Positions 1-11,782 of a stretch of 64,000 nt of DNA are shown here, piece after piece. The notes beneath the pieces were generated by a model. The model ran no database searches, was not told the DNA's origin, and saw only the letters and a program-made list of their open reading frames with translations. The stretch's first letter is position 1. Every line of letters begins with the position of its first letter. The DNA is from Festucalex cinctus (Eukaryota > Chordata > Actinopteri > Syngnathiformes > Syngnathidae), in contig NC_135411.1 of assembly GCF_051991245.1 (NCBI RefSeq), forward strand, positions 66,423,767 through 66,487,766, given 5' to 3'. Both the position numbers and the translations under genes were made by a program.

Positions 1-2175
1 ATATATATATATATATATTAGAGCTTTCAAATGATTACATTTTTAATCAGATTAATTACATTTTAGAATTAAAAAGGCTTTTTTATCAATATTTTTTGCC
101 CGCCAAATTTAAAGAGCACCTGTTATGTGTTGTTTTTTGACATATAATGTTATGAGGACGTCTTCAAAAACATTTACCTGCTGCATCTTCTTTTTCTAAT
201 CAGTTAATTATTTGCATAATTTAAAATGGAAAAAAATACCGCCTATAGTTTGACATGAGCAAATACTCTGAATGTCATGCGCAAACATATATTAAATGTT
301 TTACTTTAATGCATGGAGTTATGTTTATTACTCACACACAACCTGTGCTCTCTTTAACATAACCATCCATTGTCATCTAAAAAATATCTGCGGTCAAAAT
401 TAAAAGTGATTAATCTGCGTTAATACATGATTAATACGATAACTTTTTTGTGATTACTTAATTAGTTCACGCTTTAACTTTGACAGCACTAATATATATG
501 TATGTATGTCCTATACGGACTACATTGCAACACGAATTTTATTTTATTTTTTGTCATATGAGGGGATAACCGATATCTGTCTGTATGGCATCAGCTTTGC
601 AGATAAATTAATTCAGCACAGACACGAAACCAGGTTAGACAGGCCATCAAAAGGTTTGATTCATTCTGTATCTTTACAAGGATTTACTTGCTCTGATAAA
701 TTTGCATTCCAGTAAACCATTTTGTGCATCAGTGCGACTGTAAATCAAAACAAGGGAATTTCCACAGAGCATTTATTTTCTTAATGCTTTAATTGTTCCA
801 GGATGCTGGCTAACCATTATATTTCAAAACAGTTTTTTCCACCAAAGAATGACTTGTTTCCAAGTCAGTTTGTTGACAACATTATAAAACTTGAATTTCG
901 TCAACGCAAATGTTTTAAATAGCATTTTATACGTTCTTAATTTCAATGCAAGAGTAATATGAAGTTAACCACTGAGGACCGCCACACTAGAAGCAACACG
1001 TCAGTGAGCTGCCATGCTGCTGAGGGGTTCTGCCAGTAGTTTTCATGAGTGTCCGCCCATTGGCCACTAGTTTTGCTGTTTCGATATTTGAATTTGGTAA
1101 ATGATGTTGCAATGTCACAAGATGTAATAGCCAATCAAAAATGTCATTATATTACATCATTTTAAACAATAAAAAGAAACAATTCCATGTATGATGAAAG
1201 ATCCAAACCATACCAATACACCATACAGTTTAATATATTGTAGTGAAACTCAACACACAACATAAAAAAATATAAAATGAAACTATATTTTTGATTTTAT
1301 TTATCTTACATTTCTAAAAAGCATCTCTGTTGACAAAATGCACAATAGATTACACAACAAATTTCATTACATTTCCGGGTACGAAGCAAAAGCCAACATA
1401 GACTATATAATACGAACACTTGAGTAAAATGACTTTTTTATTTTATACTTAACTATATTGTATTAACAATATTTACAATTTATCTGTAACTGAAAAAGCA
1501 AGTTGTGGAGAGTCTTTGCCACCTAAATGCTTGTAGTCAATGAATGGAGTCAAGAGTCTCTCAAAATATCCACTCCCTCGTTTATTTCTCAAATATGGCT
1601 ACAGCGGCTGGAGCAGTCTGCTTCTTCCTTGACACGCTCATGTTGTTTGCAGCAATATATGTGGCGCCTCAAGATGTGTCCAGGAACACCTTGCATAAGG
1701 GCCTCCTGCGGCTCACTTTGCTGTGTGCATTGTGTTCCCCGTGCTAATAGGATAAGTGTGATACGGAACAAACAGATGTCTGAAACAAATCTTTTTAGAT
1801 TAAGTAACTTTTTAGTAGTCTGACCTCTTTTCAAAAACAACAAACTGTGCATGTTAGTTTGGCTTCAAATATATATTTCAGGTATTCTCGATGAATATGT
1901 TTTTCACAACAGAGTAAAATGTAAACAGATTTTGCTGTACATTGTCCATGTGACTAATAAGTACCCCACTATTTTTTTGTGTGACATTAATAGTGTGATA
2001 ATTATAAAGTCCTTTTGTATGACCTTGAGAATCTTCAAACATTGACATTCCATTGTATATTGTGTGCAAGTGTGTTTAACTTGTACAAACACCGACTAAT
2101 CTCTTTTCCTTCTCTTTCTCCCTTGTGTTTTGTTCTGCAACCTTCCTTCACGTCATCATTTGATCCTCACCCAAG
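1..2175 (+). other. dnm3: Non-coding DNA, probably last intron of dnm3
   Basis: AT-rich sequence without a convincing exon. Bases 1-19 are an (AT)n run cut by the window edge. Short frames at 506-715, 943-1134 and 1527-1852 lack splice context and recognisable motifs, and the last overlaps open frames on both strands. Intron status is inferred only from the dnm3 terminal exon that follows. An upstream dnm3 proline-rich exon is not visible here. Confidence 0.35.
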
Positions 2176-2218
2176 TCGACGACCACCACCATCTCCGACA
2201 AGACAAGTACCGCCATAA
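2176..2218 (+). CDS. dnm3: Dynamin-3 terminal coding exon (C-terminal tail)
   Basis: The frame reads SRRPPPSPTRQVPP and then TAA (2216-2218). The SRRPPPSPTR stretch matches, from memory, the end of the vertebrate dynamin-3 proline/arginine-rich domain, which binds SH3 partners of this endocytic GTPase. A splice acceptor AG lies at 2174-2175 after a C/T-rich tract, so the exon would supply the last base of the serine codon. This is the position where dynamin C-terminal splice variants diverge. After PTR the reading frame departs from the mammalian tail, which continues with an isoleucine pair and arginine. In a shifted frame the next codons read IIIR, hinting at a frameshifted or alternative end. 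Support from context: the next gene downstream is suco, as in human. Only the tail is in the window, so the call rests on about ten residues plus gene order. Confidence 0.6.
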
Positions 2219-3740
2219 TCATCCGAAGGGATTGCTCTTCTTCTTCTTCTTCTTCCTCCCTTCTTCTTCATTCCTCCTCCCTTCTCTCTTCACCATGGCT
2301 CTGCTGCCCTGTCCTCTCCTTAGTGCAAATTGTGTCCCCTTTGATCTCCTGCCAGTTGACCATGTCCATATATCTATGTACAGTATTGTACTTGTCTTGT
2401 GGTGTGTGTTTATGTGCGCTTGTTGCTCGCCTGTGGTCCAGGTTTGCTTTAGCAGAACCACATCCTAGTATCATCCACTGATACCTCTTCCCCTCAACCC
2501 TTCGCCAAGTCTGCCACCACCAGAACTAGTTGCTTCGACATGAAAATATGCTCCCCTATGTGCTGCCGTATTCATTCCAAAATGCAGCATGGCACATAAG
2601 CTGCTTTTATCGCATGGGAGTGTATGTGTGTGAATGTGTTTTGCGTGGATGGGGGAGAGATTAATTTGCCTATTGTGTAGACTCAAATTCATTTAGTATG
2701 AATTTATTGTACAACCCTCCCATAAGTGTTTTAAGATAAGTCTATTGTTCTCTATAGGAACACAAGTTGTATCTTAGTATGTGTGTGTGTAAACATGCGT
2801 TTGTGTGCAAGTAACAATGTGCGCGTATGAGTGTGCGAGAACACGCATGCATACACAATCTGTCTGCACGTTTGTTTCCGTTTCAGTTGTTCAAAGTGAA
2901 TCATAACCTTCAAGATAAATTTACTACTGGACTTTTGTGAGATATTTGTGTGTTGTAGTAGCAGCCGTACACACATTAGCAAGTCTGAGGAGCACCATCA
3001 GTATTCTCAATATGAAACAGCCTCAATACTACATTTAACCTTGTCATAGGTGTCCACCTGTGCTGTATCAATGGTCAAAGTTGTGACCCCTGACGCCTTA
3101 AGCTCAGATTCAGATGCTGACTGCTGTTGTGACTGGAACACGCTTCGATGTTTACCTGTGGATTAACATCTAGGATGGGTTAACATCTTTCCTTTTAGCC
3201 TTTATCTCAGGTTTGAAACGTGCAACCAACTTAATGCACATGAAAGACGAGCGTTCTCTTTATGTATTCAACTCCCTATATTCTTTTCATCACACACTCA
3301 TCATGTCAGTCAGTCAGCATCTGTGTTGGATCTTAAGCAGCTATTGTTCGTATTCAAGTGCTTCTCTGTCAGTTTGTTCATGTGTACATGGTCCTAAACT
3401 CTATTCTGGTTCTGCTGTATATAGGTATTGATAAGGAAATACTGTACCTGTGGACTATTAAGACCTCACAATGGATCCTAGCGCTTTAATGGTTCTCTAT
3501 CTATTGACTCAACAGATAATTTAGACTGCCTTACCGGCATGAATGAAAATTCTATATTGCCAAAGCTAAATATAGAGAGAGAATTGCAAAGTATAAAAAG
3601 AAAACTAAAGAACAACAATGAATGATTCCATTTAGTAAGATGTCTGTCATAGAGTATAATGGGAAATTGCATCTATTGTTATTTTCTGTGTCTCTGTATT
3701 GTTCCTCAATTATAATAACAATAATAATAATAATAAAGTC
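2219..3740 (+). other. dnm3: Probable dnm3 3' UTR / downstream region
   Basis: Non-coding sequence after the dnm3 stop. It begins with a pyrimidine-rich TTC stretch (2235-2290), has an imperfect GT-rich tract near 2630-2830, and reaches a candidate AATAAA at 3732. The UTR extent is inferred; no transcript evidence is available. Confidence 0.4.
3732..3737 (+). promoter_or_regulatory. Candidate polyadenylation signal AATAAA
   Basis: First plain AATAAA that I noticed after the dnm3 stop codon. It sits inside an (AAT)n run, so chance occurrence is quite possible. Confidence 0.25.
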
Positions 3741-3760
3741 CTACTTCTCAATAGTGTTTA

Positions 3761-3930
3761 TTGGTTTCACTAAAATACTCCCTATATTCTTAAAGATTGG
3801 TCAAACTTGTGTGTAATTTCCTCATCTGGTAACATTTGAATATTGATTATTGGTTTCACTAAAATACGCACTATGTTCTTTAAAGATTGGTCAAACTGAT
3901 GTGTAATTTCCTCATCTGGTAACATTTGAA
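3761..3930. repeat. Tandem duplication, period 89 bp
   Basis: The segment 3761-3849 is repeated from 3850 to about 3930 with only a few substitutions. Both copies share TTGGTTTCACTAAAATAC, AAAGATTGGTCAAACT and TTCCTCATCTGGTAACATTT. Confidence 0.9.
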
Positions 3931-5154
3931 GATAAAGTGTCCGATTAGAAATGACAGAAACATTCTCACACGCCTTACTCTGACCAAAAGCCACACTTTG
4001 GAGCAATCACCCTCCATTGTTGCTGAGCCATATCATGAAGTGGAATGCTGTATCATTGAAATATGGGATGCATCCATGCTCACCATTCGAAAGCAGTGTA
4101 AGACACAAAGAATTTAGTTTTCAAATGAATATTACACATATAGTTTAGCATTGTGGGAGTAAGGCGGAGTGCCTGGTGGTGGGTGCTTGCAGCACTGCCA
4201 GCCAATTTTGCATAAGGTTAAATTATTTTTAAATGTGTGCTTTATACTTCTTATTTGAAGAATGTTCACAGTTTATGCTCCATATCATTGTTTATCAATG
4301 AATACTTTTAAATGAACCAGTACCTTTAATCTGGATGTATGATGGATTCATTCATTTAGAATCACAAGCGATAAACCTGTTTTTTCGTACTATCAATGGC
4401 ATTATCAGTTAAAAACAATTTGAGGTTTAAAGAAGGTGGCAAAAGGCGTTTTCTAAACCCCGAAGTTAATTCCAATTGCACATATCTTTCGGTTGTCATC
4501 TGCACAATTTAATAGAGTTTTACAACAACATAACTAGTTGCGTGTCTATTTTTTTTTTCATTTTCCTTTTAAAATCCCCCGCCCTCTGAGTTCGATCCAT
4601 GTCGAACTTCACTTGACTTGCGTTTCCTTGAATCCGTCCCCTCCTCTTTAGGGATCTCTGTTCCACACACGCCATCTAGTGACACTAATAATGAATCGCA
4701 TGTTAAAAATGTCTGAAGTGGACACCTATTCATTCATTTCTTCATTCATTGTGTTTATTTCAGGCAACATATCCCAATTGACATCGGTAACAAACACCTA
4801 AAGAAAGGTACATGTCAAGTGTAGAAACAAGATTCCTGTAAGGGAGTGGGAAGAAGAAAATGAATTTAATCCCACACCTTTTTACAAATTCAATATTGAA
4901 CATAAAAACATTCAACACTTCCGTTAGAAATTAACTCGCAACTTTTAGTTCAAAACAGATTCGACAATTATGACACAATATAACAAAATAATAAAAAAAT
5001 ATTCACACGAGTGTTGCCAAAGTATATCAATGTAGATCAATGCTGGATTGCAGTGCAGCCTCCAGGCCCTGCCACCCATCCTCATCATTATTATAAAGCA
5101 CATTAACACAAATTATTGCATTAGCAGCCGTTTTTCGACACCATAAATCCACAT
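3931..5154. other. Intergenic DNA, no gene seen
   Basis: No exon or recognised transposon end. The stretch 4730-4930 (CATTCATT repeats followed by a GGGAGTGGGAAGAAG-like segment) resembles old interspersed-repeat debris, but I cannot name a family. Confidence 0.4.
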
Positions 5155-5173
5155 TCTTCTTCTTCTTCTTCTT

Positions 5174-5245
<72 letters not shown>

Positions 5246-5270
5246 ATTGTAGTAGTAGTAGTAGTAGTAG
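5155..5270. repeat. Compound microsatellite (TTC)n-(ATT)n-(AGT)n
   Basis: About 48 bp of TTC, about 40 bp of ATT and about 20 bp of AGT in direct succession, roughly 550 bp upstream of the suco start codon. On the minus strand it creates a meaningless poly-arginine/isoleucine frame. Confidence 0.95.
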
Positions 5271-5399
5271 TTGTATAAAAGCTGAGTTCGTTATAATATA
5301 TATATACTTTATTTTTTCGTATAGGAACAACTGTTATTATAAACACACTATGTGAGATTTTTAAAAGACCATTTTAATCTCCATTTGTGCATTTCATCC

Positions 5400-5824
5400 G
5401 ACGTGTTGATGTGAAGTGCGTTCAATTCTATTCTATTACGGTAATAGAATTAAACGTAGATAACAGTATTAACTGAGGGTCATGCCTAATGTTCTCTGTC
5501 CACTTTACAATGAGCTCCGCCTGCCGGACGAACCAAAGCTTGGTAACGAGTGCTCCCAACATAAACGCCAGCACTTCGTGCGCTATCGTGTAGCTGTGTT
5601 GCCATTGGCAGGACAAAGGGTGAAGTAGTGACAGTTGGTAGGTGCTGTAGCAGGTTGTTTTGCTATCAAGCCGCCTTGATCGAGTCAGAAGAACTCGCTG
5701 ATGTTGGCTAAGTTTAGTTTGAGCAGCGGGCCAGCGTGTCCCCCGGACAGCACAGAGGAAATAGGTGGACGATTTTGACCCATTGTACAAGCACGTCGAG
5801 AATGTCTTTCCCGACAGGACAGGG
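5400..5824 (+). promoter_or_regulatory. suco: Probable suco promoter and 5' UTR
   Basis: The region upstream of the suco start has more CpG than its surroundings. It has an inverted CCAAT box (ATTGG at 5604-5608) and no evident TATA box, as expected for a housekeeping-type promoter. The transcription start cannot be fixed from sequence. The long minus-strand frame (5428-5790) covering it has no splice or motif support and is taken as a shadow. Confidence 0.4.
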
Positions 5825-5828
5825 ATGA
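5802..5828 (+). promoter_or_regulatory. suco: Upstream ORF overlapping the suco start
   Basis: ATG at 5802 opens an eight-codon frame (MSFPTGQG). Its TGA (5826-5828) overlaps the suco ATG (5825-5827) in an ATGA arrangement. If transcribed, it could reduce initiation at the main ATG or allow coupled re-initiation. It assumes transcription starts upstream of 5802. Confidence 0.5.
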
Positions 5829-5883
5829 AGATGATAATATGGCGAGTTGTGAAACTGTGGCTATTTGCGTCACTAGTATTTTG
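5825..5883 (+). CDS. suco: suco exon 1: signal peptide start
   Basis: ATG at 5825 opens a 59-nt coding part ending in a strong donor, G|GTAAGT at 5884. It encodes MKMIIWRVVKLWLFASLVF plus two bases of a Trp codon: a short basic start and a hydrophobic core typical of an ER signal peptide. Joined to exon 2, it gives the pattern SLVFW-x2-S-x2-V-x-C-x-E. From memory, this lines up at the same spacing with the SLVW-x2-S-x2-V-x-C-x-E segment of vertebrate SUCO. SUCO is a rough-ER transmembrane protein with a luminal SUN domain, related to yeast Slp1 and needed for collagen synthesis in bone. In-frame ATGs at 5825 and 5831 are both possible starts; the first was chosen. The next gene upstream (dnm3) and its orientation agree with human 1q24. 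Gene identity is likely but rests on a short N-terminus plus synteny. Confidence 0.7.
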
Positions 5884-7647
5884 GTAAGTTTCTACATGTG
5901 ATTATGTTCGCGGTTGTTGGTATTTTGCCAGTCAGCGATAAACCCGTAACGTAAAGACCGAAATGTTGAAGTAGAGTCTGCTAAGGCCAAACAACGTACA
6001 GCGCGTTTAGTTAGCTTGTGCTACTTAGCGAGCTGCTATATTGTGATGTGGCACCAGGCTGACTTGTAACCACTCGCTTGTTTTGCAACAACCCGAGACG
6101 TTTAAATTATCTCGCTGTACCAAATAGCGGATACCTAAAGCGTCCTTATATTATCAACGAACAAAATCATGTTTCATTTGTTGAAAACACCAGCACTGTT
6201 GCTACTGGTTCAGATATGGGCTGTAATAGTGTCCTACTTCACACGTCAACGCAGCACAGATTTGGTTCATCGGGATTAAAAACGTTCTGGATGCATCTGC
6301 TGCTAAATCTAAAGGAAGAGAGCTAAAGCAATCAAAGAGAGAAAGAGATTACACTGTGTGATTATATGCTAATGATGTTGGAGAACGATGAACACAAAAT
6401 GTATGACTTTTTGCTCTTTTGATAATGGAACGGGAGACAAAAGACTTGGGGCACGTACAGTTTATAATATTAGTACATATTGCATATAATACATATTATT
6501 CAGCAACGTAGTAGTGGTGTTGAAATGGAACTGAAACTTTGCTTCATCCAAATAACTGAATAGGAGAGTGCAAGCTCCTAAATTTTTTACCTACATTACC
6601 AGCGCTGCAGTCAGTATCACTTAAACTAGAGTCTTAACAGCTGATAAGGTATAGTGTTAACTTTTGACTCATTTTTACTTTAAATGTTTCCTAAGTAAAC
6701 AGACGAAACAGTTATGAAGTGGTAGTATGTCTCTTTTTACTCTGCTTTAATTTGACTAATGTTAATGATATCAAGTACAAATTAAGACATTGTATTGATC
6801 TTGATTTGCACTTGTGGGAGGATATTTGTCAGTCTAGCACTGACTTCATATCAGGTCATCTTTAACATGTGATCCATCGAAGTTGACGTGTGTACTAGAG
6901 ACAGAATATGAATCAATCAATATGCGTGTTCAGATTTAGTACACAAGATTATTAATTTAAAAATTAATGAAAAATCATTGGCAACCTACCTGTGTTAAGA
7001 TGGCGTCATCTACAATCATTCATGTGCCACTTTAAACATTTGTCCTGTACCTATTACTTAATTACTGCATGTATAACCCCAAACTTTAATGACAATTACA
7101 TGGTAATGAATTTGCAGTCACTGGTTTTCAATTAGAAAACGGTGTAAAAGTCTAAACATTAGCTTGAACAAAGCAATCCAGCAGCCAAGTATTTTAACCC
7201 CACACACACGCACACACGCCCCGATAATGACCTGGTTTGTGTATAATGTTCAACTACTACTAGAATAAGTGCTATGAGATACATTGCCAGTGAGAACACA
7301 ATTTGAGGGGCTTTCTAGGTACAGTCTCCTCTTAAAGGTACACTCAGTATTATACAGTGGCATCTAGTGGTGAAACAATAAATCATTCGAAAAAAAACAA
7401 CAATTGTTTGTGTTAGTAGTATGTAAAAAGATATGTTGTATCGCATAAGTACTTTTTTAAAAATATAACGGTTAGTCTAGAAATCGCAAATTATCTTACA
7501 TGTCCGGGCCGCGGCTTCTAGTGTCCGCCATGTTTCGCCGCCATCTTTCTGCTACGGGTGCCGTCAACGACAAATTTCAGCGCTCCATTTCTTAACGCAT
7601 TTTTGGAACGCCTTTGCAGACGCACTTCCGGTTTGTATGGCGACCGC

Positions 7648-8691
7648 ATGTACACGAAGAAGAAGAGTTTCCGGTCCCCGAAGAGAGCATTATCAAGCTA
7701 TCAATTGCTTTGGGAATTTATTTTATTTCAGCGCGACAAAACAAGAGTTTATATTGTAGCCGCATTTGCCAGATGGAGAGAAATGAGGAACAGACTAGGT
7801 TTGGGACGTGCCGGTGCCTTCGACTGCTTTCTACTTGACCGGTAAGTAAGAGTACATTTGTGTTTACGTTTTGAGAGCGAGAGAAAAAGTATACATCGTA
7901 CTAATTAATACGATGTTCGTACCTTTGTTTTACGATCACTGTATCTGTTGATTAGCAACTCCGCACCACTCGAACGATTTCGTTATGAAGCTACTTGCTT
8001 TGAAAAAAAAAAAAAAAGATTCCCGCTGGCACGTTATATTTAGAGTAAATGCGCAAGTTATTGTGTAATGTAATGCAACTGTGATTTCGGAGGTATATTT
8101 GCCCATAACTTCAATGGAGAATCTAAAGCATACTGTATTAGTGGAGGAGTTGAAAATTATTTTCGTTGTGGTTGGTGAAAATAGTGTTCTCGAAATTAAT
8201 TTTCGGCAGGGAATAACTTTCTGGACTTAAATGCTGGCTGTACAGTAAGCACTGCTAGAGTCTGAACTCTCTCACTCAAGTGTGTACTGGTCCATTGTGT
8301 AATTGGGTGCACAAGAATTTACAGGCTGCTACGTTTTCCACGGAAACTCGACAAGCAAGCAGCCTTTGCATATTCTATGCAGTCAAGTTACTTTTATCTA
8401 GCTAATACAATGTTTTGGGCTCAAAAACTAAAGATCTTACCTCTATTTTGGGGGCTTTGTTGGAAAGTTGGTGACATATAGTAGTATCATCAATTATTCT
8501 ATTTTATTTTATAATTTTGTTTTTGTTTGTGTCACACTAGATCAACAGCCAAACTTGAGGGCTTCCAGAACCATATTCTGATGTATACAAGCATTCATGC
8601 ACCGTTTAAATACATCACCGACCTGCAAGAAAAAAAATATCAAGGGGAGAGTCAACAGCCATATTGGAATGCCCCGAATGAGGACACTTGA
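7648..8691 (+). CDS. Transposon-encoded ORF, two spliced exons
   Basis: Exon 7648-7841 starts at an ATG and ends in a strong donor (CCG|GTAAGT). Exon 8541-8691 follows the acceptor TCACACTAG. Phases fit (two bases plus one), giving a 114-residue product that ends in NEDT and TGA at 8689. The junction reads CFLLDR-STAKLEGFQNH. The segment AFARWREMRNRLGLGRAG before the junction looks like a helical DNA-binding-type region found in transposon-derived fish proteins, but I cannot name the domain. The reading frame is also open upstream to 7558 without an ATG. The gene sits just inside the left inverted repeat of the TTAA element, so it is most likely the element's own gene. The TGA may be a true end or decay, because protein-like sequence continues beyond it in other frames. 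Confidence 0.5.
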
Positions 8692-9031
8692 ATGGAGGAC
8701 CCCAGAAGGCTTCGGTGTTGTACCACCAGTATCTCCACCTACCATATCTGAGCTGCAACAAACTGAAGTCAGCCGACGTCTTGGTATGTCATTTACATAT
8801 GGACGGTATTACACACTACATGAACTTTTTGTGTGAAGCAATACGGAATGGTCACATGTACAAGCACCACTTGTTTTACACAGGACCTGCTGACCAGGTG
8901 TCTGAAGCCATGGAGTGACTCCTCCCTCACTTTCCTCAGCAAGCCTTTGAAGAATATGATATCATCGTTGGTGGGAACATGCCCTCACTCCATAACATGT
9001 ACTTGTGCAGTCAAGGAGCATGTCAAACTTA
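8692..9031 (+). pseudogene. 3' remains of the transposon + strand gene
   Basis: Protein-like sequence continues in shifting frames. 8691-8785 reads EWRTPEGFGVVPPVSPP in one frame. 8800-8918 contains RNGHMYKHHLFYTGPADQ in another. After an in-frame TGA it continues FPQQAFEEYDIIVGGNMP to a TAA at 9029-9031. That stop overlaps an AATAAA (9031-9036), as at the end of a compact transposon gene. At least two frame changes and one stop show decay, unless small introns restore the frame. Function unknown. Confidence 0.45.
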
Positions 9032-9213
9032 ATAAAACCAGCAAACATTGAAGTGACTTCATTTTTACTGCAGTCTGTTCACACAATCAATGGACAAGCC
9101 TTCCTTATTTTTGCCCCAATAACATCATAGAGTAGGCGAAAAGTAGTGTTACAGATCATACTATGTGTTCGGGAGAGTTTGAGGAATGTTGCAATGTTAA
9201 TGGGGGACAATGT

Positions 9214-9214
<1 letters not shown>

Positions 9215-9252
<38 letters not shown>
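9215..9252. repeat. (CA)n microsatellite
   Basis: About 18 CA units with one G interruption, followed by A-rich sequence. Confidence 0.95.
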
Positions 9253-9902
9253 AAAAAACAAAAAAACATCATGGTATTGAGGTAATCAGATATTTTAGCT
9301 GTGTACAACACATACTTGCTCTGTAACACTACTTTTGGCCCAAACCTGTATGTCTATTTTCCATATTTTGAAATGCACAGCGTATTGGTAAATTTCTGGA
9401 ACAACTGCAATTCATGTAGCTCATTATATTCTAACAGCATTTTTTTTTTTTTTTTTTTAGTTAATATGTTCATTTCATGTAGACTTTTATTTTACTTTAT
9501 TTTATTTATTCATTTTCATGTACTGTACCTTACATTCATTGACCAATGAAGAATTCCTTGTCATTGCAAGCATTTATAATAATTCTCCAGGCTTTTGATG
9601 TTTTACATTTCTAGTCATGTAAAATAGTGTTAGGTTAGGTGTCGAATGACCACTGCATGTTGACGCCAAAGAAAATAGTATTTTTTAGTTATTCAAAATG
9701 TACAAATTAACACACAACAACAATATACAAGTTATACAAACTACAACAACAAGTGTCAGACATGGACTAATTATATGCCAGGTAAAAAACCTTTGTATTG
9801 TCCTCGAGGATCTGGGAAAGTGTCACTTATTTGCCACAAGTCACCAAGGTGCTGCAGTCTGGGATCCAGGTACAGGAAATCATGGTGGTGCTGATGTGTC
9901 AG

Positions 9903-11782
9903 CAGTGTTGCCACAGTTACCTTGAAAAAGTAACTTAGTTACTTTACTGATTACTTGGTTTTAAAAGTAACTAAATTGCGTTACTGATTACTTGATTTTA
10001 AAAGTAACTAAGTTAGATTAAAAGTTACTTTTTTAGTTACTTTCAGCAGCTGCCGATAACACCATCTCAACATAAAAATAATGCAGTAGAAACGGAGTTC
10101 CAAATACTTTATTGAAAGTGCATTTTTAACATGAAAATAAAGTTTTTTTTTTAATGAAAAACAAAATAGGCAGTCTCTCTTGACTTCTTGTAACGTAAAT
10201 ACTTTTTATAAAACAAAAAATAAAAATCTATCCAGGTTGAAAATGAAAATCCCCTAAATTCCTCTATTGTTTGTTTGTTCCGCTATTCCAGTGTGTACAC
10301 ATGTATCAGTTTAAATATTTATTAGTAGTTATTGACAGTTATAATTGTTTTTTGGTTTGTTTGTTTTTTCTCTTCAAAATAAGGATCAGGAAAACAAAAG
10401 GTTGATAATTTAATGTTAAATATAAATATTTAACCTTTAGACAGACACCAACACAATTAAACAGAATATTTGCACATTGTGAAGTATTTCAGAAACATAA
10501 ATTTAAGACATGAAATAAACCTACCGTCCAGCCAAAAGAAATATGAAGCCACCTTATGGAACAATAAATCTATCAAACACATTTTAACCACTTAATATAT
10601 GCAAAAATATTTCCAAAAGTTCATTTCCCTTTTTAATCAACAATTTTTGTATTTAACAATTTTTTTTTCTTTTGTCATCACTTTCATTTTTGGTTAATGT
10701 ATGACATCTTTTTTTGTTTTTTTAATCTGAGACACGATGATGACCACAGAATCACTACTGTTTATATTTTGTTTTTTGGGCTGTCGTAATCGCGGGCACG
10801 TCTCAGTTCTCCTATCTGCTGCTCATGCTAGTTGTAGACATTGACAGGGAGCCACAAACTGAGAAATGAGATACTTGCAGTGTGCTTTTAGCTTAGCTGG
10901 TGTGTTGGCTGTGGGACATACCTGTGTCGTTTGAATCCATGCATTGGATCGTCACGGGAGTTATTCTTTTTGGCTCGCGCGCAGTACCAACGCCGGCCCG
11001 GGACATACAAGTGCACCGAGAGGACTCGATAGCCATGGGAAATACCGAGATGTACGGCACAGGCTTCTGCTAACTGTCTCCATTTGTATGTTGTCACTCG
11101 CGCCGTGTCACGAGCACGGAAACACGGAAGTAGCTTGAATGGTGATGCTACTGAAATGTAAACAAAACAAGTAGAGCACGGCGCAGAACTCTTGCTATTG
11201 TTATGAAAACCATAAAGCCTCACTCGCAACCGATACGGTCGTTTAGCTCCCCTTGACGAACGATGGTTCGGTCGAATCGTTTTTTTGTTCCACCCCTACT
11301 GAAAACGTAACTTGTCTGACGTCACTCCCCCTGGCGAGAGGGCGGAGACGACCTCATCCCATAATGCTTCACGGACCAGTTGAGGATGGAAATAAATTAT
11401 TTTTTTTACCACTTTTATGGTCCATAATGCACACTTTTTTTGTTGTGTTGTGTGCCTGTTGGTTAATAAAACTAGTAGTAAAAGTATCATCACTTTTGTT
11501 TTGAATGTGCAAACCATTCATGACCAGACCATGGCTGAATTCAGTGTGGTGATCAATGACTTCTGCCTCATCTTCGTAGTTAGCAGTAGTTGTTTGTGAC
11601 TGTTACAACAGTGAGATAGTTTGCCTTCTTCATGAAAATGTGGAGTAACGCATTGATTCTCTGGACAGTAACTTTAATCAGACTACTTTGTAAAATAAAG
11701 TAACGCGTTAGACTATTAGTTACTTTAGAAAGCAACATTTTTGAGTAACGCGTTACTAAGTAACGCGTTACCGGCAACACTG
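9903..11782. mobile_element. Non-autonomous hAT element, perfect 8-bp TSD
   Basis: Starts CAGTGTTGCC and ends GGCAACACTG, a perfect 10-bp inverted repeat. It is flanked by TGTGTCAG on both sides (9895-9902 and 11783-11790), the 8-bp target duplication of hAT elements. Just inside both ends are runs of GTAACT/AGTTAC and GTAACGCGTTAC typical of a widespread fish hAT family. No transposase is visible. The middle (about 10304-11298) is a piece of another hAT-like repeat also found at 18311-19838. Confidence 0.92.
10304..11298. repeat. Nested copy of the CCACCCCTA-ended hAT-like repeat
   Basis: Closely parallels 18640-19838: same succession of ACACCAACACAATTAAACAG, ACCGTCCAGCCAAAAG, the GC-rich core near 10960-11120, and the same final CCACCCCTA. 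The left end is truncated compared with the second copy, and the core is shorter. Confidence 0.8.

Noticed and set aside
1527..1852. Overlapping open frames on both strands, one with a hydrophobic MATAAGAVCFFLDTLMLF start
   Set aside because: Ends after about 50 codons, with no splice context. Equally open on the opposite strand, and not recognised.
5113..5346. 77-codon minus-strand frame rich in Arg and Ile
   Set aside because: Translation of the compound trinucleotide microsatellite.
1..5400. Expected pigc gene between dnm3 and suco
   Set aside because: In human PIGC lies in this interval, but no frame of that length or content was found here.
5428..5790. 120-codon minus-strand frame at the suco promoter
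   Set aside because: No splice sites, no recognisable motif, and it lies antisense to the suco 5' UTR in a CpG-richer stretch where stops are rare.
8541..9031. Extra suco exons in intron 1
   Set aside because: These exons join in phase to the ORF beside the TTAA element end, have their own stop and poly-A signal, and lie wholly inside the transposon.
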